The notes: generated by a model not told the origin, from the sequence alone. A stretch of 64,000 nt of DNA from Zymoseptoria tritici IPO323 (GCF_000219625.1 NC_018211.1:1860001-1924000), one strand, 5' to 3'. Positions 12,420-24,357 are shown, numbered from the stretch's first letter. Program-made: numbers and translations.

Positions 12420-13886
12420 ATGGGCGACGCAGCAGATTCCTCCTCATCCAAACCTCTCCGGATCATGATCGTCGGCGACTCCATCACCCATGGCAGCGAA
12501 GGCGACTACACCTGGCGCTACCGCATCTGGGAATGGTTCCAAACCGCAGCATCCTCTCAACCCATCACTTTCGTCGGTCCCTACATCGGCACCGGCCCTG
12601 CCGACGAATACAAACCTCCACAACCGCCTCGATTCCCCGACGAACCCGAGCCTCCACCCCGCGACTGCACCACAGGTGGCTACAACGAATCCATCCACGC
12701 CTCCTTCCAACGTGAACACTTCGCCCACACCGGCCGCGCAGTTTTCCAAGCCAAAGATGCCATCCATGAACAAGTCACGAATCTCAACCCGGACTTACTC
12801 CTCGTTCTCCTCGGCTTCAATGACATGGGATGGGGCTTTTCCGACCACATCGGAACTCTGGAAAATACTCTCGCATTCATCGCCAACGCCCGGCTCGCGA
12901 AACCGGATATCTCCATTGCGCTGTCGAATGTGCCGCAACGGAGTCCTATTCCCGGCCGAGAGGATCTCGTTGACTGGACGACGAAGTATAACAATCTGCT
13001 CAAACACGCCATCAAAGCCGATCGCCTCGATCACCTCTCCAAATTCTCCCGCCTCGAACTCGTCGACGTCGCTTCCGTTTACGGTTGGAGTCCAGATGAA
13101 TGCGCCGGAGCTTTCGACGGCCTCCACCCCAACGAACTCGGCGAATTCCAAATCGCATCCGCTTTCAGCACCGTCCTCCACAAATCCTTCAACATCGGCA
13201 CCGCACCCCTCTCCATCCCTCGGTCATCCAAAATCCCCAAACGTCCCCTCCACACCCCCACCAACCCTGCTTGCACCGGCGTCCCCTGGGGCATCCATTT
13301 CTCCTGGGATCCCGTGTACGGCTCTCGAGGCTACGACGTCCGATCTCGATGTGCAGGACAAGAAGAATGGGAAGAGTCCCACCATGGAGAATGTGGGATC
13401 GATAATACCTTCACACCCGCGGGCCAGGAATGGGAGTTTCAAGTCCGCGCGAAGGTTGGAGTTGAAGAGAAAGACAAGTCGGATTGGTCGGCCATTGCGA
13501 AAGGGACAGCCACTCGCTCTACCGCTCCTCCGCCGGAGAATAGAGAAGTCTTCTCCAGAGGAAAAGATGGGATTGAAGTCACTTTCACTCCCCTTCCCAA
13601 TGATAGCAAGTTTGAAGTAGAGCGCTACGCAGTCAACTGGGTCGACGAGACAGCGGGTGGGTTTTTGGGTGGCCAGGGAGTGAGACTGGAGGACGGAGGG
13701 AGGTGCGTGGTGCAAGGATTGGAAGTGGGACATCGGTATCAGGTTTGGATTTCGACTTGGACGAAGAGGGAGGGTGGAGGGGTGTTTGGTGGAGCGGGGA
13801 AAGTTGTGGTGGGGAGTGGAGTCTTTTCGAGGCCAGAGGGGTTGAGTGGGGATTTGGAACGTCTTTCGCTTGAGGGGGGGCGATGA
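12420..13886 (+). CDS. GDSL/SGNH hydrolase with two C-terminal fibronectin-III-like domains
   Basis: About 488 residues from the ATG at 12420; an in-frame ATG at 12297 would add 41 residues of Ser-rich sequence. The SGNH fold runs over about residues 12-260. Block I is IVGDSITHG with nucleophile Ser21, block III is LGFNDMGWG with the conserved Asn near 140, and block V is DGLHPNELG with the Asp/His pair near 230, so all catalytic residues are present. Two fibronectin-III-like units follow (roughly 295-370, with WGIHFSWDPVYGSRGYDV, and 380-470, with YAVNWVDE and GHRYQVWIS). It should hydrolyse an ester, perhaps an acetylated carbohydrate; the substrate is not readable from sequence. No signal peptide is visible from either start, so secretion is unsupported. 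Confidence 0.85.
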   Translation: MGDAADSSSSKPLRIMIVGDSITHGSEGDYTWRYRIWEWFQTAASSQPITFVGPYIGTGPADEYKPPQPPRFPDEPEPPPRDCTTGGYNESIHASFQREHFAHTGRAVFQAKDAIHEQVTNLNPDLLLVLLGFNDMGWGFSDHIGTLENTLAFIANARLAKPDISIALSNVPQRSPIPGREDLVDWTTKYNNLLKHAIKADRLDHLSKFSRLELVDVASVYGWSPDECAGAFDGLHPNELGEFQIASAFSTVLHKSFNIGTAPLSIPRSSKIPKRPLHTPTNPACTGVPWGIHFSWDPVYGSRGYDVRSRCAGQEEWEESHHGECGIDNTFTPAGQEWEFQVRAKVGVEEKDKSDWSAIAKGTATRSTAPPPENREVFSRGKDGIEVTFTPLPNDSKFEVERYAVNWVDETAGGFLGGQGVRLEDGGRCVVQGLEVGHRYQVWISTWTKREGGGVFGGAGKVVVGSGVFSRPEGLSGDLERLSLEGGR

Positions 13887-14317
13887 GGTATGGGGTGGAG
13901 GTTGTGGGTGGAGGGTGAGGAGGTTCTGGGCCTTGAAAGATGGCTAGGAGTGCGAGGGTGCTGTGAAGCGGAGTTGGATTCGCTCGATGGTGAGGGTCAC
14001 GATTCTGCCTCCAGACATGGGACACAGAATCTATCGAGGGCCCGCGTGGAAGGGCTTGGAACCAATATCAACGATGGCATCACTCGAACAATATCAGCAC
14101 GTCGGCATGTCATGCGACTGGAAAGCCACGCATGTTCCACATTCCTCGATAAAGGCTCGACTTGTTGTCCAATCTCATAACGCCATGCTACAGCAAAGCA
14201 AGCAAGGGACATCACAACGCGCCCGCCTCGAAGACCATCCCCGAAGCAGTAAATACACCTCCGCGATCTCTCTCCATCAACGACATCGACAAACCCCCTC
14301 CTCTCCCCGGTTCTAAG

Positions 14318-15512
14318 ATGCGACTTATCACCCTCACCGCGGCGTGGAGCTTCCATTCCCCCCTCGCCCACTCACAATCCATCGGTGAGTCTCATCTTTA
14401 CACGACTATAGAATGCTTTCCACTGACTGAGATCTCTTTCTTCCGCAGCTCCGTCACTCAGAACAGCGACGGCTTACGACTGTACTACCCTCCCCGGTGC
14501 TGCATCTCAGACTTGCGGATATGTTAATGATACGCCGGTTTGCTTGACGGCTTCTGAGGGTGGATTGGGTGGTACGACGACTGTAGCGCAGACTGTCACA
14601 CAGTCCGCTGGTGGGAGTTCGAGCAGTGCCGGTGCGACGTTTGACCCGACCTTTCAGTCAATAATCTCGTCTTCTTCGGGCTCGAGCAGTGCCGGTGCGA
14701 CGTTTGATCCGGCTTTCCCATCAGTCATTACCTCTTCGCCCGGCGGGAACACGGCCGTGAGCTCAAGCAGTGCAGGCAACACTTTCGATCCAAACTTTCC
14801 ACCAGTTGAGACTTCGACTGCGGCTGAGTCGACTGTGATATTCGTTCCGGTACCGCAGGAGAGTTCGACTGCGACTGAGACGGAGGAAGGGTTTATTACA
14901 CTTCCTGTGCCGCAGGCGTCGTCTACCGAGACGGAGGAGGGGTTCATCACGCTCCCTGTGCCAAATTCGAGTGCGGGATCAGCGGCAAGCAGCAGTACCG
15001 AAGAAGCCACCGTCGATCCATTCCCGGGATCGCAGGATTCCTCGACCGCGAGCGTGATCAGCACCGGAGACATCACCAGCACAGCATCAACCTTCACATC
15101 CACCTCCACAACTTCCACCTCCGCCACCGCCTCCTCCGCTCCCTCCTCCTGCGCCTCCCTCGCCGCCAACGGCAACATCAGCACCGAAAGCGGCTTCCCC
15201 TTCAACCTCACCTGCGACAGCATCTCCACCACGCTCTCCGGCACTCCGATCCCCGAATACCCCACCGCCGACTCCGCGCGTTCGTTCCAGGCGTGCATGG
15301 ACGCTTGCGCCTATTATTTCAATGGCGAGAGGGGTGTTTGCGTGGGCTTTGGGTTTGTCGAGGAGACAGCGAGCGGGTGTGTGGTGCTGTCGGCGGGAGG
15401 CGAGACGGTGGTTCGAGGGGCGGTTGGTGTGCTGGTGGAGGAAGCCGAGCCGGGGCAGGGAGGAGCTTCCAGCTCTAGCGGAGTCACAACAACTCCCTCT
15501 ACCACCGCCTAA
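14318..15512 (+). CDS. secreted Ser/Thr-rich wall-type protein, first part, ending at an in-frame TAA
   Basis: Exon 1 is 14318-14384 (short hydrophobic leader MRLITLTAAWSF...AHSQS); the intron at 14385-14448 has GTGAGT, a CTGAC branch site and TTCCGCAG; exon 2 continues to TAA at 15510-15512. The mature protein has a short Cys-containing segment (YDCTTLPGAASQTCGYVND), then a Ser/Thr linker with internal repeats: SSSAGATFDP or a close variant three times, and TEEGFITLPVP twice. A Cys-containing domain follows (CASLAANGNISTES... CMDACAYYFNGERGVCVGFGF) that resembles PAN/Apple-type or related wall-protein modules. The same frame stays open past the stop into a second copy of that domain (next entry). 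No hydrophobic GPI-type tail is seen. Confidence 0.7.
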
Positions 15513-16004
15513 TCCCCACCCACCTCCTCCCCCACAGCCTGCACCCTCCTTGCCCAAACCATGCGCTGCCCGCAACCGAAAGAACTCTACAGCCCTTACG
15601 GCGACCTGGTGTCCTTTCAATCCGGTCCAACCGAGACATATTACTTCACCCTAACCTGCACCACCGGCTTCGGAACCTCCTACGGCCTCAACGACGAAGA
15701 GACCGGTCTCTCGGTTCGCAGCTACGTCAACACGACGGGACTCGACGACCCGGATCGAGGGAATATCGGGGAGTGTATGAGCATTTGCGATGCGTATAAT
15801 CGGCAGAAGGATGTTGAAGATGGGGTTTGTAGCGCGGGGTATTTGCAGGAGACGGGGGTTTGTTTTATTTTCGATCAGGCGGGACGAGCGGCGGTTGGGG
15901 AGAGGCCGTTTGAGGGGAGTGCAGCGTTTTTGAGGGTGCGGGGTGGTGATGTTGGGGGGAGGCAGGTTTGTGCGGTGGAAGGGTTGCAGGATGCGTTTAA
16001 TTAG
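15513..16004 (+). pseudogene. in-frame continuation after the TAA: second copy of the Cys-rich domain
   Basis: Directly after the TAA at 15510-15512 the same frame stays open to 16004. It begins with a Ser/Pro/Thr linker (SPPTSSPTACTLLAQT) like the linker before the first domain. It then encodes a second Cys module (TYYF... ECMSICDAYNRQKDVEDGVCSAGYLQETGVCFIF... EGSAAFLRV) matching the order of features in the first (FQACMDACAYY... GVCVGFGFVEETASGCVVL). The parent protein would therefore be about 539 residues with two domains. I found no intron that removes the TAA and keeps both domains in frame: the pyrimidine tract ending CCCCCACAG at 15537 has no in-phase donor close by. A nonsense change, readthrough or a sequencing error are the options. 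Confidence 0.6.
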
Positions 16005-16394
16005 GGGAGGGATGGATGGGTGCTTAGAGGAGAAGAGAGGGTTGAGGAGGAGAAGAGTGGGTCAGTTCGGAGGGTCTGGGAGGGGAGAAGTGATGGGGAG
16101 GAGTCTTGCCTGCTTCATTATTCAGGTATATTAGTCCGAGTTCTTTGGACTTGTCTTCTTCTTCCGCTTCTTCTTCTGCTAATTTGCACCGTTGGTAGAC
16201 CGCCGCGTTCTTCGATCTGTCACTAATAACGTACCGCGCTAAAGCACAAATGTCTTGACGCAATGACGTTGGCTACATACCAGCCATCGCCTCTCTTCGT
16301 GGTCCTCTCGTCGCCCATCCGCTTACAGGATCTCAAGAACCTCAAAGTACCAGCGCCAGAAAGAGTAGAAATCGCTCGAGATACCCTCGCCCTT
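16005..16394. other. short intergenic region between convergent genes
   Basis: No gene is recognised. The region lies between the 3' ends of the wall-type protein and the CorA-like gene. Confidence 0.4.
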
Positions 16395-17093
16395 TCACGG
16401 GACCTCATTCACTCTGTGGCTTTCATCACCCCGTCGCAACTTCTCGGCCACCCTCTTCTCAGCCATCCTCGCCCGGATCTTGTCCCCAAGTGTATATGCC
16501 CCGAGCAAAAACGCTAAGAGGGCACACAAGGAAAACTGAAGCACCGCAAACACCACAATCGGCCACCAAAAGTCCACCTTTGCACCGTTAATGAGGTTGA
16601 TGTTCATCCCGAAAATTCGGGTAGCGAGGGTAGGAGGCAAATAGAATGCGGCTACGAGCGAGAAGGCGAAGGTCGCACGCCCGGATACTTTTGCAATCCT
16701 TTCTGCTTTTTCGGCGGATTGTTCCGCTAATTTGTTCCCGGCGGTGCTCTGCTCGACTGATATTTGCGCGAGGATTAGGTGTAGGGCGTCGTTGACGGAG
16801 AGCATGAGGTTGGTTACTTGCTTGTCGATGTCCTCCACCTCTTCAGCTAGTAATTGTCCTGCAGTATTCGCCGCATCTTCACGATCCCTGTGGTACTGGA
16901 GAATGGCCGTCCGACATACTTTAAGAGCTTCGAATGATTCCAAGCTCGGCACTGTGAATAATCCCAATTCCGCCTCGCGGACCCGTTTGGCCAGGTCGTT
17001 CAGCCTTCCGTCCTCCGTAACGGGTGTCGTGGTTGTACCGATCACGGGTTGAGCAGACACACCGTCATCGGATTCCATGGCCGCTGAAGCCAT
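16395..17093 (-). CDS. short CorA-like membrane protein
   Basis: A 232-residue protein with a helical, charged N-terminal two-thirds (about 30-135) and two membrane helices at the C-terminus: about 140-160 and 178-200. The first ends in the diagnostic motif GMN at 162-164 (ATRIFGMNI), which forms the mouth of the Mg2+ pore in CorA/Mrs2/Alr channels. Fungal CorA-like proteins are usually 400-700 residues with a large cytosolic N-terminal domain; here nearly all of that domain is absent. Either a further 5' exon has been missed upstream of 17093 or it is a shortened paralogue. The second helix lies in a good position for the family, so a transport or regulatory role at a membrane is plausible but unproven. 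Confidence 0.75.
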   Translation of the reverse strand: MASAAMESDDGVSAQPVIGTTTTPVTEDGRLNDLAKRVREAELGLFTVPSLESFEALKVCRTAILQYHRDREDAANTAGQLLAEEVEDIDKQVTNLMLSVNDALHLILAQISVEQSTAGNKLAEQSAEKAERIAKVSGRATFAFSLVAAFYLPPTLATRIFGMNINLINGAKVDFWWPIVVFAVLQFSLCALLAFLLGAYTLGDKIRARMAEKRVAEKLRRGDESHRVNEVP

Positions 17094-18320
17094 CTTCGAT
17101 TTCCGGGAGAGGACTCAGGAGGGTTGAGTGGATCTGGCAATGAAGTAAAGCTTCCAGCGGGAGTTTCCAAAAAAAAAAAACCTGAAGTGAAGTGAGATAA
17201 GTCTCCGTCATCCTTCGCGTATGCAGCGGTCCTGCGAGATGCACGACGAGCGTCTGGCGGCATGAGCGATTGGTCTTCATTCGTGTGCATGCCCTTGTGC
17301 CACCTTGGAACACCGTAGGTATGATGTTATACAACGGCAGGTACGAGAGCAAGTAGTTGTTGTATAGCAGCAGTAGTAGGAGAGAAGAAGACTTCCCAAC
17401 TTCCAGGACTCCGAAATGATCGTGTTCCGGTCATTGGGATCGAAATATCGATTGGCATGCATGATGTAATGATACTGAATGCACAAGTGGGATAGCTCCG
17501 ATCGGATACTGCGAGAGCAGCAGGTCCGACAGTGTCGACATTGCGGCCGAGTTTTCTCGTTCTTTGCTTCGTGGGTGGATGAGCGGGTAGAGATGGAGTT
17601 GGAAAATCGTGAAGAAAAGGAAAGCGCACGTCAAAGATGCGGAAGTGACTCGATGGACAGTGGTGGGTATACTACCTCCTCGAGCGCTCGAGGTCTGGCG
17701 CATGTGCAATGTTCGAGCGCGCGAGACGTCCTGAGGCGCGTTGACGAAGCTCAGGCTATGCTGTAGAAGAGCAGTGCGATGAGCTGTAATCGAATGAGTG
17801 AATCCAGATGCGGGTCTTGATGAAAATTGCCGCGGAGGGAGTCGCATGGCTTAACCATCGTCCTCGCCATCAAGAATGCAGGTGGTATGGAACAAGTCCG
17901 ACAGAACGGAACCGCCGAAATGACAGCCTTTCGAAAGAAACTAATGTATACACAATGGTAAATATATAACACGAATTTTTCTCCTTGTCCTCCTCGTCCC
18001 CTCCTACAGTACAGCTTAATTCCCTCCTCATTGATGCTGCTCATACAGCAGTATGACATACTTGCCATGTCCATGTCCTTTCCCATTCGTCATCTTCTTT
18101 CCTTTCCGTCCCGCATCCATCAATTATACTGCCAGCTCTTCCCGAGTCTTCAGCAAGACCCATCCACCCACGCTCCCGGCGTCATCTTCACGTCCCTCTC
18201 CAACGCCCCTTCCTCCTCCCTCACTCTCCCCTCATCAATGCTCCTCACCGCCTCTTCAAAACTCTCACTCAACCCCTCCCGACTCGTCATCCTCTCAAAC
18301 TGCTTCCGATCCTTCGCATC
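17094..18320. other. intergenic region, no gene recognised
   Basis: Contains a run of 11 A at about 17171-17181 and only short, overlapping frames without motifs. It separates the 5' side of the CorA-like gene from the 3' end of the elongase gene. Confidence 0.45.
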
Positions 18321-19491
18321 CTATGCCTTGCGGGACCGTGTCACCCTCGCCGATGGTGATGCTCCACTCGAAGCCGCACCATTCTGTCCGTCCTTGGAGT
18401 ATCCCGCCAAACTGGCCGGTCCACCGGAGAACCTCCTCTTGACCTGTCCCGCGCTAGGAACCTGCTCATCCTTCATCTCCACAAGCGCACTCGTCGCGCG
18501 GCCTCTACCCTTCTTGACCGGCTTCTTGTAGGTGTTGAAGTAGAATCCAATGAACAGGAACAAATACGAGCTCAGAATACCCATACCCGCGACCGCGGCA
18601 AACTCCTCACCCGCGCAGATCCCATAACTCGGCAACCAGGGGAAGTATCGCGCGGCGAAGTATGTGTAACTGGCGAAGTAGACGAACCCGAGGTCGATGA
18701 CGAACTGGATGATTTGCAGCATGGTAATGTATTTCTTCCACCAGATTTTGATGCCGCGCGCGGATTGGAAGTAGTACCAGTACATGACCACGTGCACCAT
18801 CAGGTTGAGAGTGATGGGCACCCAGGAGACGGCCGTGTGGCCGAGGAGTTGGGTGTAGCAGAGGAGAGCGGTGGCGCCGTGGTGGTAGGTGTGGAGGAAG
18901 GTGAGGGGCTTCTTTTTGAGGAAAAGGAAGCAGGTGTCGATGAGTTCGAGGTATTTGGTGAGGTAGTTGAGCTGGGAGGGGAACAGAAGTGTCAGTGGGT
19001 GTTCATTCTCTTTGCATGTGTGTGGTGTCCAATGCCTCCTCTCCACCTCTTTCAATGCCTGAAATTCTTCAACTCACATAATACAACACAACCAAAGGCT
19101 GCGTCCACCCTCCATTATAATGACAAATCGCATAGAACACCCCATTCCTCGTAATCGTGGGAATCAACTGCTCCAAAAACAACAGTAGCAACATGCCCGA
19201 GATCGCAGTCAGGTAGAAATTGTGAATCTTGAACAGGCCATTGAGTTTGAACGCGGGTCGATCACGCATAAACTCGCGTCCGCCGAAGATGATGATGTAG
19301 TAGGAGATGAGGAACAGCGCCGTCTCGGCCATGGAGGCCATGGGCGTTTTTCCGGAGATGAAGCGGAAGTCATCGGGGGTGTAGCCTTTGATTGCGGTGA
19401 AGGCTTTACTGAAGATGGGCCAGAGGGCGAGGCCGAAGGGTCGGTCGAGGGTGGGTGGTCCGAATTGGAGCCAGTCGGGGGAGGCGCCCAT
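18321..19491 (-). CDS. very-long-chain fatty acid elongase (ELO/SUR4 family)
   Basis: Two exons, 19491-19078 and 18971-18321, separated by a 106-nt intron (GTGAGT to CCCAG), give 354 residues. It should catalyse the condensation of malonyl-CoA with acyl-CoA in the ER membrane, the first step of each elongation cycle that feeds sphingolipid synthesis. The histidine box HTYHH is at 165-169. Upstream are KYLELIDTCFLFLKKKP, typical of the family, and downstream LNLMVHVVMYWYYF and several membrane helices (seven in the family). The C-terminal tail is basic (KKPVKKGRGR and RSRKA), as often in ER proteins of this kind. The intron is phase 0 and joins LVVLYY to LNYLTKYLE, an uninterrupted family sequence. 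Which of the yeast ELO2/ELO3-type specificities it has cannot be told. Confidence 0.93.
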
Positions 19492-20202
19492 GATTGCGAT
19501 ACGGCGAGCGGTGGTGGTGGGCGGTGGTGTGGTGTGTGAAAGTGAGAGACGCGTCTCTTCTTGCGGAGGGAAAAGGTGGTGGTGGTGGTTGAGAAAAGGT
19601 TTCTCGGAAGTCGCGGATTGAGGTGGAGTTCGGTTCGCGTTTGCTGGTGGATCTCTTCGTTTGGTGATCTTCTCTCAGCGGCAGGACGCGCTGTGCAAAG
19701 GAGGATTGACGCAAGCGTGCATGCGATTGCTGCTGGGTGGTTGTGGTGGTGACTTCCTCAAAGGAGTGACGGAAGCGAGGTAAATCAAAGCCGCCCGCCA
19801 GAGAAGAAGCAGAATCGACAGACCGGCACCACAAACGAGTCCGCGAAGAAGAAGAGGGATCGGTCAAAAGAAGATTGGTAGTTCTACCCGTCGAGTGGCC
19901 GGGTCAAATATATTATCAGTCCCGAGCGTGTTGTTCTCTCGGTTGTGGATTTTCACTTCTTGGGAGATTGCCCGGACGAAAGAAGCCGGCGCGCGTGTCC
20001 CGAACGAGGATAACCGCTCCCTCGTTCTCGCTTTCGTCGCGATGAACCACCTCATTACATGCAAATCCTCGGTCGGGTCTTATTTGGTTGTCTCCTAGTA
20101 CGAGGTAAGATGTCAAGTGAGCCAGAGTTCCATCTCAAAGTACGCCCGCTTGTGCAAAGAATACCATTCATTGACCCTTCGCCATTTGTATGCTCCTCCC
20201 CA
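19492..20202. other. upstream region of the elongase gene
   Basis: Gene-free by eye between the elongase start (19491) and the 3' end of GID7 (20203). It includes a GT-rich simple stretch around 19510-19590. Confidence 0.4.
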
Positions 20203-22860
20203 TCACTTCGCCCCAAACGCAAATGACCGACTCCCTCTCCCCTCCAACCCACTTGATCTCGCTCCATTGCCATTCCCATTCCTACCACTCATAAACACCC
20301 CATTGTCGTTCCACTTGTCAAGTCCAGTCCCACTGCCCTCATTCGCTCGTATAACCGCCGCAGAAGTCCAACTGTACGAAGATCAGCAATTGCGCATCAG
20401 AAGGCAATAGGAATAGCAAACTTACATCCTCACCCTCCGATCATCCCCCGCACTCGCAAAAACCCTCTCATCCCTCGGATGCCACGCAACCGCATTCACC
20501 GCTCCCGGAGCATGCGCGTCGAGAGCCGCGACAGGCGCACCCGTACTGCGGCGCCAGATGAGGACTTTGGAATCTGCCACGCGATTCACATTAGCAAGTC
20601 GCCCATACACCTCTCACAGCCTCCTCAAGACGACATACCTTCACTCCCGCTCACAACACACCCCTCCCCTGCCCCTCCGAATCCACTCCTAATGACGAAT
20701 CCCTTCTGCACCATACCCTCGTACCTCTTCATTTCCTCGCCAGTCTCGCTGTTCAACGCGAGCACTCTACCCTCGTTCATGTTCACGAGTAACACCTCTC
20801 CATCTCGGGAGAAATTGATACTCGTCAATTTGTCCTCCATCTTCCAGTCCGCCAACTTCTTGTATGCATCCCGTTCCTCCAGCGAGAAGAGTAGGATCCG
20901 ATTGTCGAGCGTTGTGGCCGCCATCCGTGATCCCTCAGTATTGACACTGCAGTCCGTGATGCGGAACGTCCCCGGTGAACTGTCCGACGACTGGGACCTC
21001 CAAGGTGGCTCACGCCAGGAATGGAGTTCCGGCGTTCGGCTGTTGCTGGGGCGGGCGGATGTGCAGTTGGCGAGGGAGTAGAGACCGAGCGGCTTTTGCG
21101 AAGACTGCGACCCAATGACAAAGTATCTCGAATCTGGCAGCCAAGCAGCGGTGGAGATGGGATAGTCAAAGTCGTCTACAAGAGCGACGCGCTGACCCGT
21201 GATGACGTTGACGATGACAAAGTCGTTGGTCTTGGAGCAGGAGATGAGATGTGTATCGTCGGGAGAGAAGGCGATGAAGCAGACACCGCGGTCGTCAGTC
21301 GAGGAAGCATGCGGGATTGAAGAGGTCACAGAGCTCGGCGGGTGACGATGATTGCGTTCGTGTTCGCGGAATTCATGTTTTAGCCGCCAGCGAATGGTGT
21401 CGTAGACGCAGACTAGACCGTCGCGACCGGCGGTTGCGAGGAGAGCGCCGTCGTGAGAGAATTCGAGGTGCCAGACTTCATCCGTGTGGTGGGAGAGTTC
21501 GAGAAGGGTGTGGAGGGGAAAGTCGTCGGCGGAGCAGTCGTGTGGTGTGTAGAGAGAGGGCGGGACTGTGGTGTTGTGATATCGGCAATTGCGGATTTGC
21601 TCTTCTTGAACATTGGTGAGGAGGGTCGCAAGGCGGTGTTCCGGGATCATAACGGAGGGTGAGATGTATTTCGAGATTTCGGAGAGCAGGACTGTACGAC
21701 TCGAGCCAGAGACACCGTCCCAGTCGGCTTGTCTGCGGAGGTCGGCAATCGTGGGACACATGACGAGGCTGTAATATTGGTCAGTGATGTGATGATGTGT
21801 CTCTGAGTGTATATCCTCACCTTGAGAGGAAATGTAACCTTCCCACGTCAGTCTTAAGAGGTGTGAGCTCGTTCCTCAGTACCGACAGAGCCAGTGTGAG
21901 GTCCCGTCGTTCCAGCAGTTCGAGATACTTCTGTTGTCGAAGATGGAATCTCAATAACGTCGTATCAGCTCCCTCCGCCAGTGGTAGACCATGTCTTGAA
22001 CTCCCATTCTGACTCCCAAACGATAGCCTGTCGCCGCTGCTCTTCCTGTACGACGACGGATTGGAGTGTCCATTCCCGAGTGATACACCACCCTCATCCA
22101 GCTCGATAGGTTCCATCCCGAAGAGCAGACTTTCAGCGTCCTCCCAATTGCCGTCAAGTACTGCATTCCTGAATGCCGCCACACTGGGTATCTCCAGCTC
22201 ATAGCCACTTTCTCTTGATAGCTGTTCCGCCGCACCTCGGAACCCCATATCACTCAGACTCTGCAGTACTATCCGCGTGACCTCTTCTCTATCGTGTCCG
22301 AAGAATGGCTCCTTGTTCCTCACCCTTACCGCCTCCTCCCCATTTCCATTCGTGTGATGCCCATTCGTCTCGCTCTTGACGGAGCCATTCGTATGCGGAG
22401 ATGACCCATTTTGTGATGCTCCGTTCGTGCCTGGCCTCTGCTGTATCCTTTGGTTGTGCTCGTCCGTGTGATCAGGCCGCATAGTCTTGTTCTCTGGGGA
22501 AGATGGCTCGTCTTTCAATCCGCGGGCACGCTTTCGAACCTGCGTGCCTTGTGTACCGCTTCTGCCAGGTGTTGAGGAAGCGTTGCTATCGCGGATATTT
22601 GAGGGAGATGATTGCCTTCTTCGCTTGCGTGGGCGATCGGAGGGATCGATGTCGGATGGAGGAAGATCGTGATTGTCGTTGTTGGATCGAGATATGTCGT
22701 TGAGTAGTGGATAAGAATGATTCGTTGATGGTGCAGTAGATTCAAGTGCTCGAGAAGAATCCTGTTCAGGACGGACAGTGGAGGTTTCGATTGGGCCGGC
22801 GGGAGTGAGTGGGGAGGAGTGGTCTGGAGGCTCGTTATCCAGCGCGGAGACTAGAAGCAC
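20203..22860 (-). CDS. GID7: WD40 protein of the GID/CTLH ubiquitin ligase (GID7 / WDR26 homologue), four exons
   Basis: Exons 22860-21821, 21768-20639, 20573-20426 and 20371-20203 give 828 residues. All three introns (52, 65 and 54 nt) have GT-AG ends. The last two exons are short: the splice brings SGSE together with DSKVLIWRRS, and the final exon adds the end of the last WD repeat (VRIW). The N-terminal ~190 residues are low-complexity with basic patches. A CTLH/LisH-like helical part follows at about 200-345 (EEVTRIVLQSLSDMGFRGAAEQLSRESGYE), then a seven-bladed WD40 propeller from about 450 (HTDEVWHLEFSHDGALLATAGRDG). Human WDR26 and yeast Gid7 share this order. The complex degrades gluconeogenic enzymes such as fructose-1,6-bisphosphatase when sugar returns (family knowledge). 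The first ATG is uncertain, as later in-frame Met codons exist. Confidence 0.9.
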
Positions 22861-24357
22861 GCCTGGTGCTTATTGATGGAGGATGGTCCGGTTGTTCTGC
22901 TGGCCTCATCCGGCCGCAGACATAGGACTCAAGGAGTCGAGTGATCTGTGAAAGGGTGTGCAAGGTCGTGTGAGTTGGAGGCTCGGAGCTGCAACGCTGC
23001 CTGAGGGCCGTACGGCTGCAGGCGGAGGGTGTATGACGACGCCGCTGGCCAGGCAGATGTTTCAAATGTGTTCTGATCAGCTGCGTCCGAGAGATGCTGT
23101 CTTCAATAAAGTGCTCCACGGGATATCTTCTGCTCGCGGCTGCACAGCTCGGGAGACCGGGGGCGTGGAGGAGCTGTCAGTATGCGAGACGAGGCGGACG
23201 GCGACAGCAGACGTCGATTGGCAAGGTCTGATCGACAGACAAGATATGCAGGCAGGTGTCGGTGAGGTTGGAGGTGGCAGCGATAAGGTCGATAGTTGGT
23301 TATGCAAGTGAAGGAGGAGGAGGAGGCGCAAGGTAGCACCTGACTGACGGGATCGGTGGATGAAGCTCGGTGTCAGGGCATGCGGGCGCGGGCACCTGAG
23401 CTCTCTCTGGCGTCAACGTCACCTTGAGCACCTCATCTTCGACCTCTACATCTCGTCGATGTCTACTTGTTATCACAATGCACAATCACCATCACAGCAG
23501 TGCACACAGCAAATCGTCGCGTGTTGCTAGCCCGGGACAAAGCAGTACTGTGATGGCCCATCACCGCATGAACACCCAAATGGCCTCCGCTCGGGTCCTG
23601 CCACCTACCTACCTCCCGAAGAACCCGATAAGATCCCTCCGAGCGCACGGCGATGATCTATTTAACCCTCACGAGATTGTCTGCGACCAGACTATCGGCA
23701 CTTCGGACTGCTAGATTAGATCTGCCACGGCTCGACATCCGCCTGACACGCAAAGCTCCGACTCGTCCACCTGACCATGGCGCTTATCGAATCCGGCCTC
23801 GACTTGGCATGAACGATGGTGCAAACCAGAGAATCATGCAAAAAAAACCGCGTGAAAGACTTCCGCTTGTTTGGCGATTCCGAATGTTTAGAAGCTCTGT
23901 TGTGGCTTGAGCCTTCACGATCCCCTTCGTCTGCTCGAATGCTCGATGGTCCCGATCTCCACATAGGTTCCTGCTGCAGCCTCTATCTCCGATGCTGATA
24001 ATTTAGGCTCTCCATACGCTATGCGGACTTGATCTTTGCAGCTGTTATGAGCTCGATCCTTCAAAGAGCAGCGATGGGCCTCCTGCGAACACACGAAATT
24101 CTCTCAAAGAAAATCGTAAAGTATCATTCTGTATGCGTGTTTAGCCTACGTCGGTATCGTGCCCACGTCCTGCAAGTCGTGCACCGAAACATGTAAGTGC
24201 TTCATTCTTAGAAACACATCCATATTTTCACGTGCCTCAGGCACGAGGTCGGCGAACGGCAGCACGATGAAGGTCTGCCTTTCTACTTCCTCAACTCTTC
24301 ACGAACATCAACATTACAATCCGCAAAACCGCGCTTCGATCGAAGCACTGCCGCATA
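22861..24357. other. intergenic region, no gene recognised
   Basis: Frames up to about 117 codons are present but are low-complexity or antisense-like and carry no motif. It may contain promoters for GID7 (leftward) and the Cys-rich gene (rightward). Confidence 0.45.

Noticed and set aside
15483..15537. Intron ending in the pyrimidine tract CCCCCACAG, to remove the TAA
   Set aside because: The 55-nt choice of donor changes the reading frame and destroys the second domain; the only phase-correct donor found would delete part of the first domain.
22958..23311. 117-codon plus-strand frame upstream of GID7
   Set aside because: Low-complexity Arg/Gly-rich translation with no recognisable domain.
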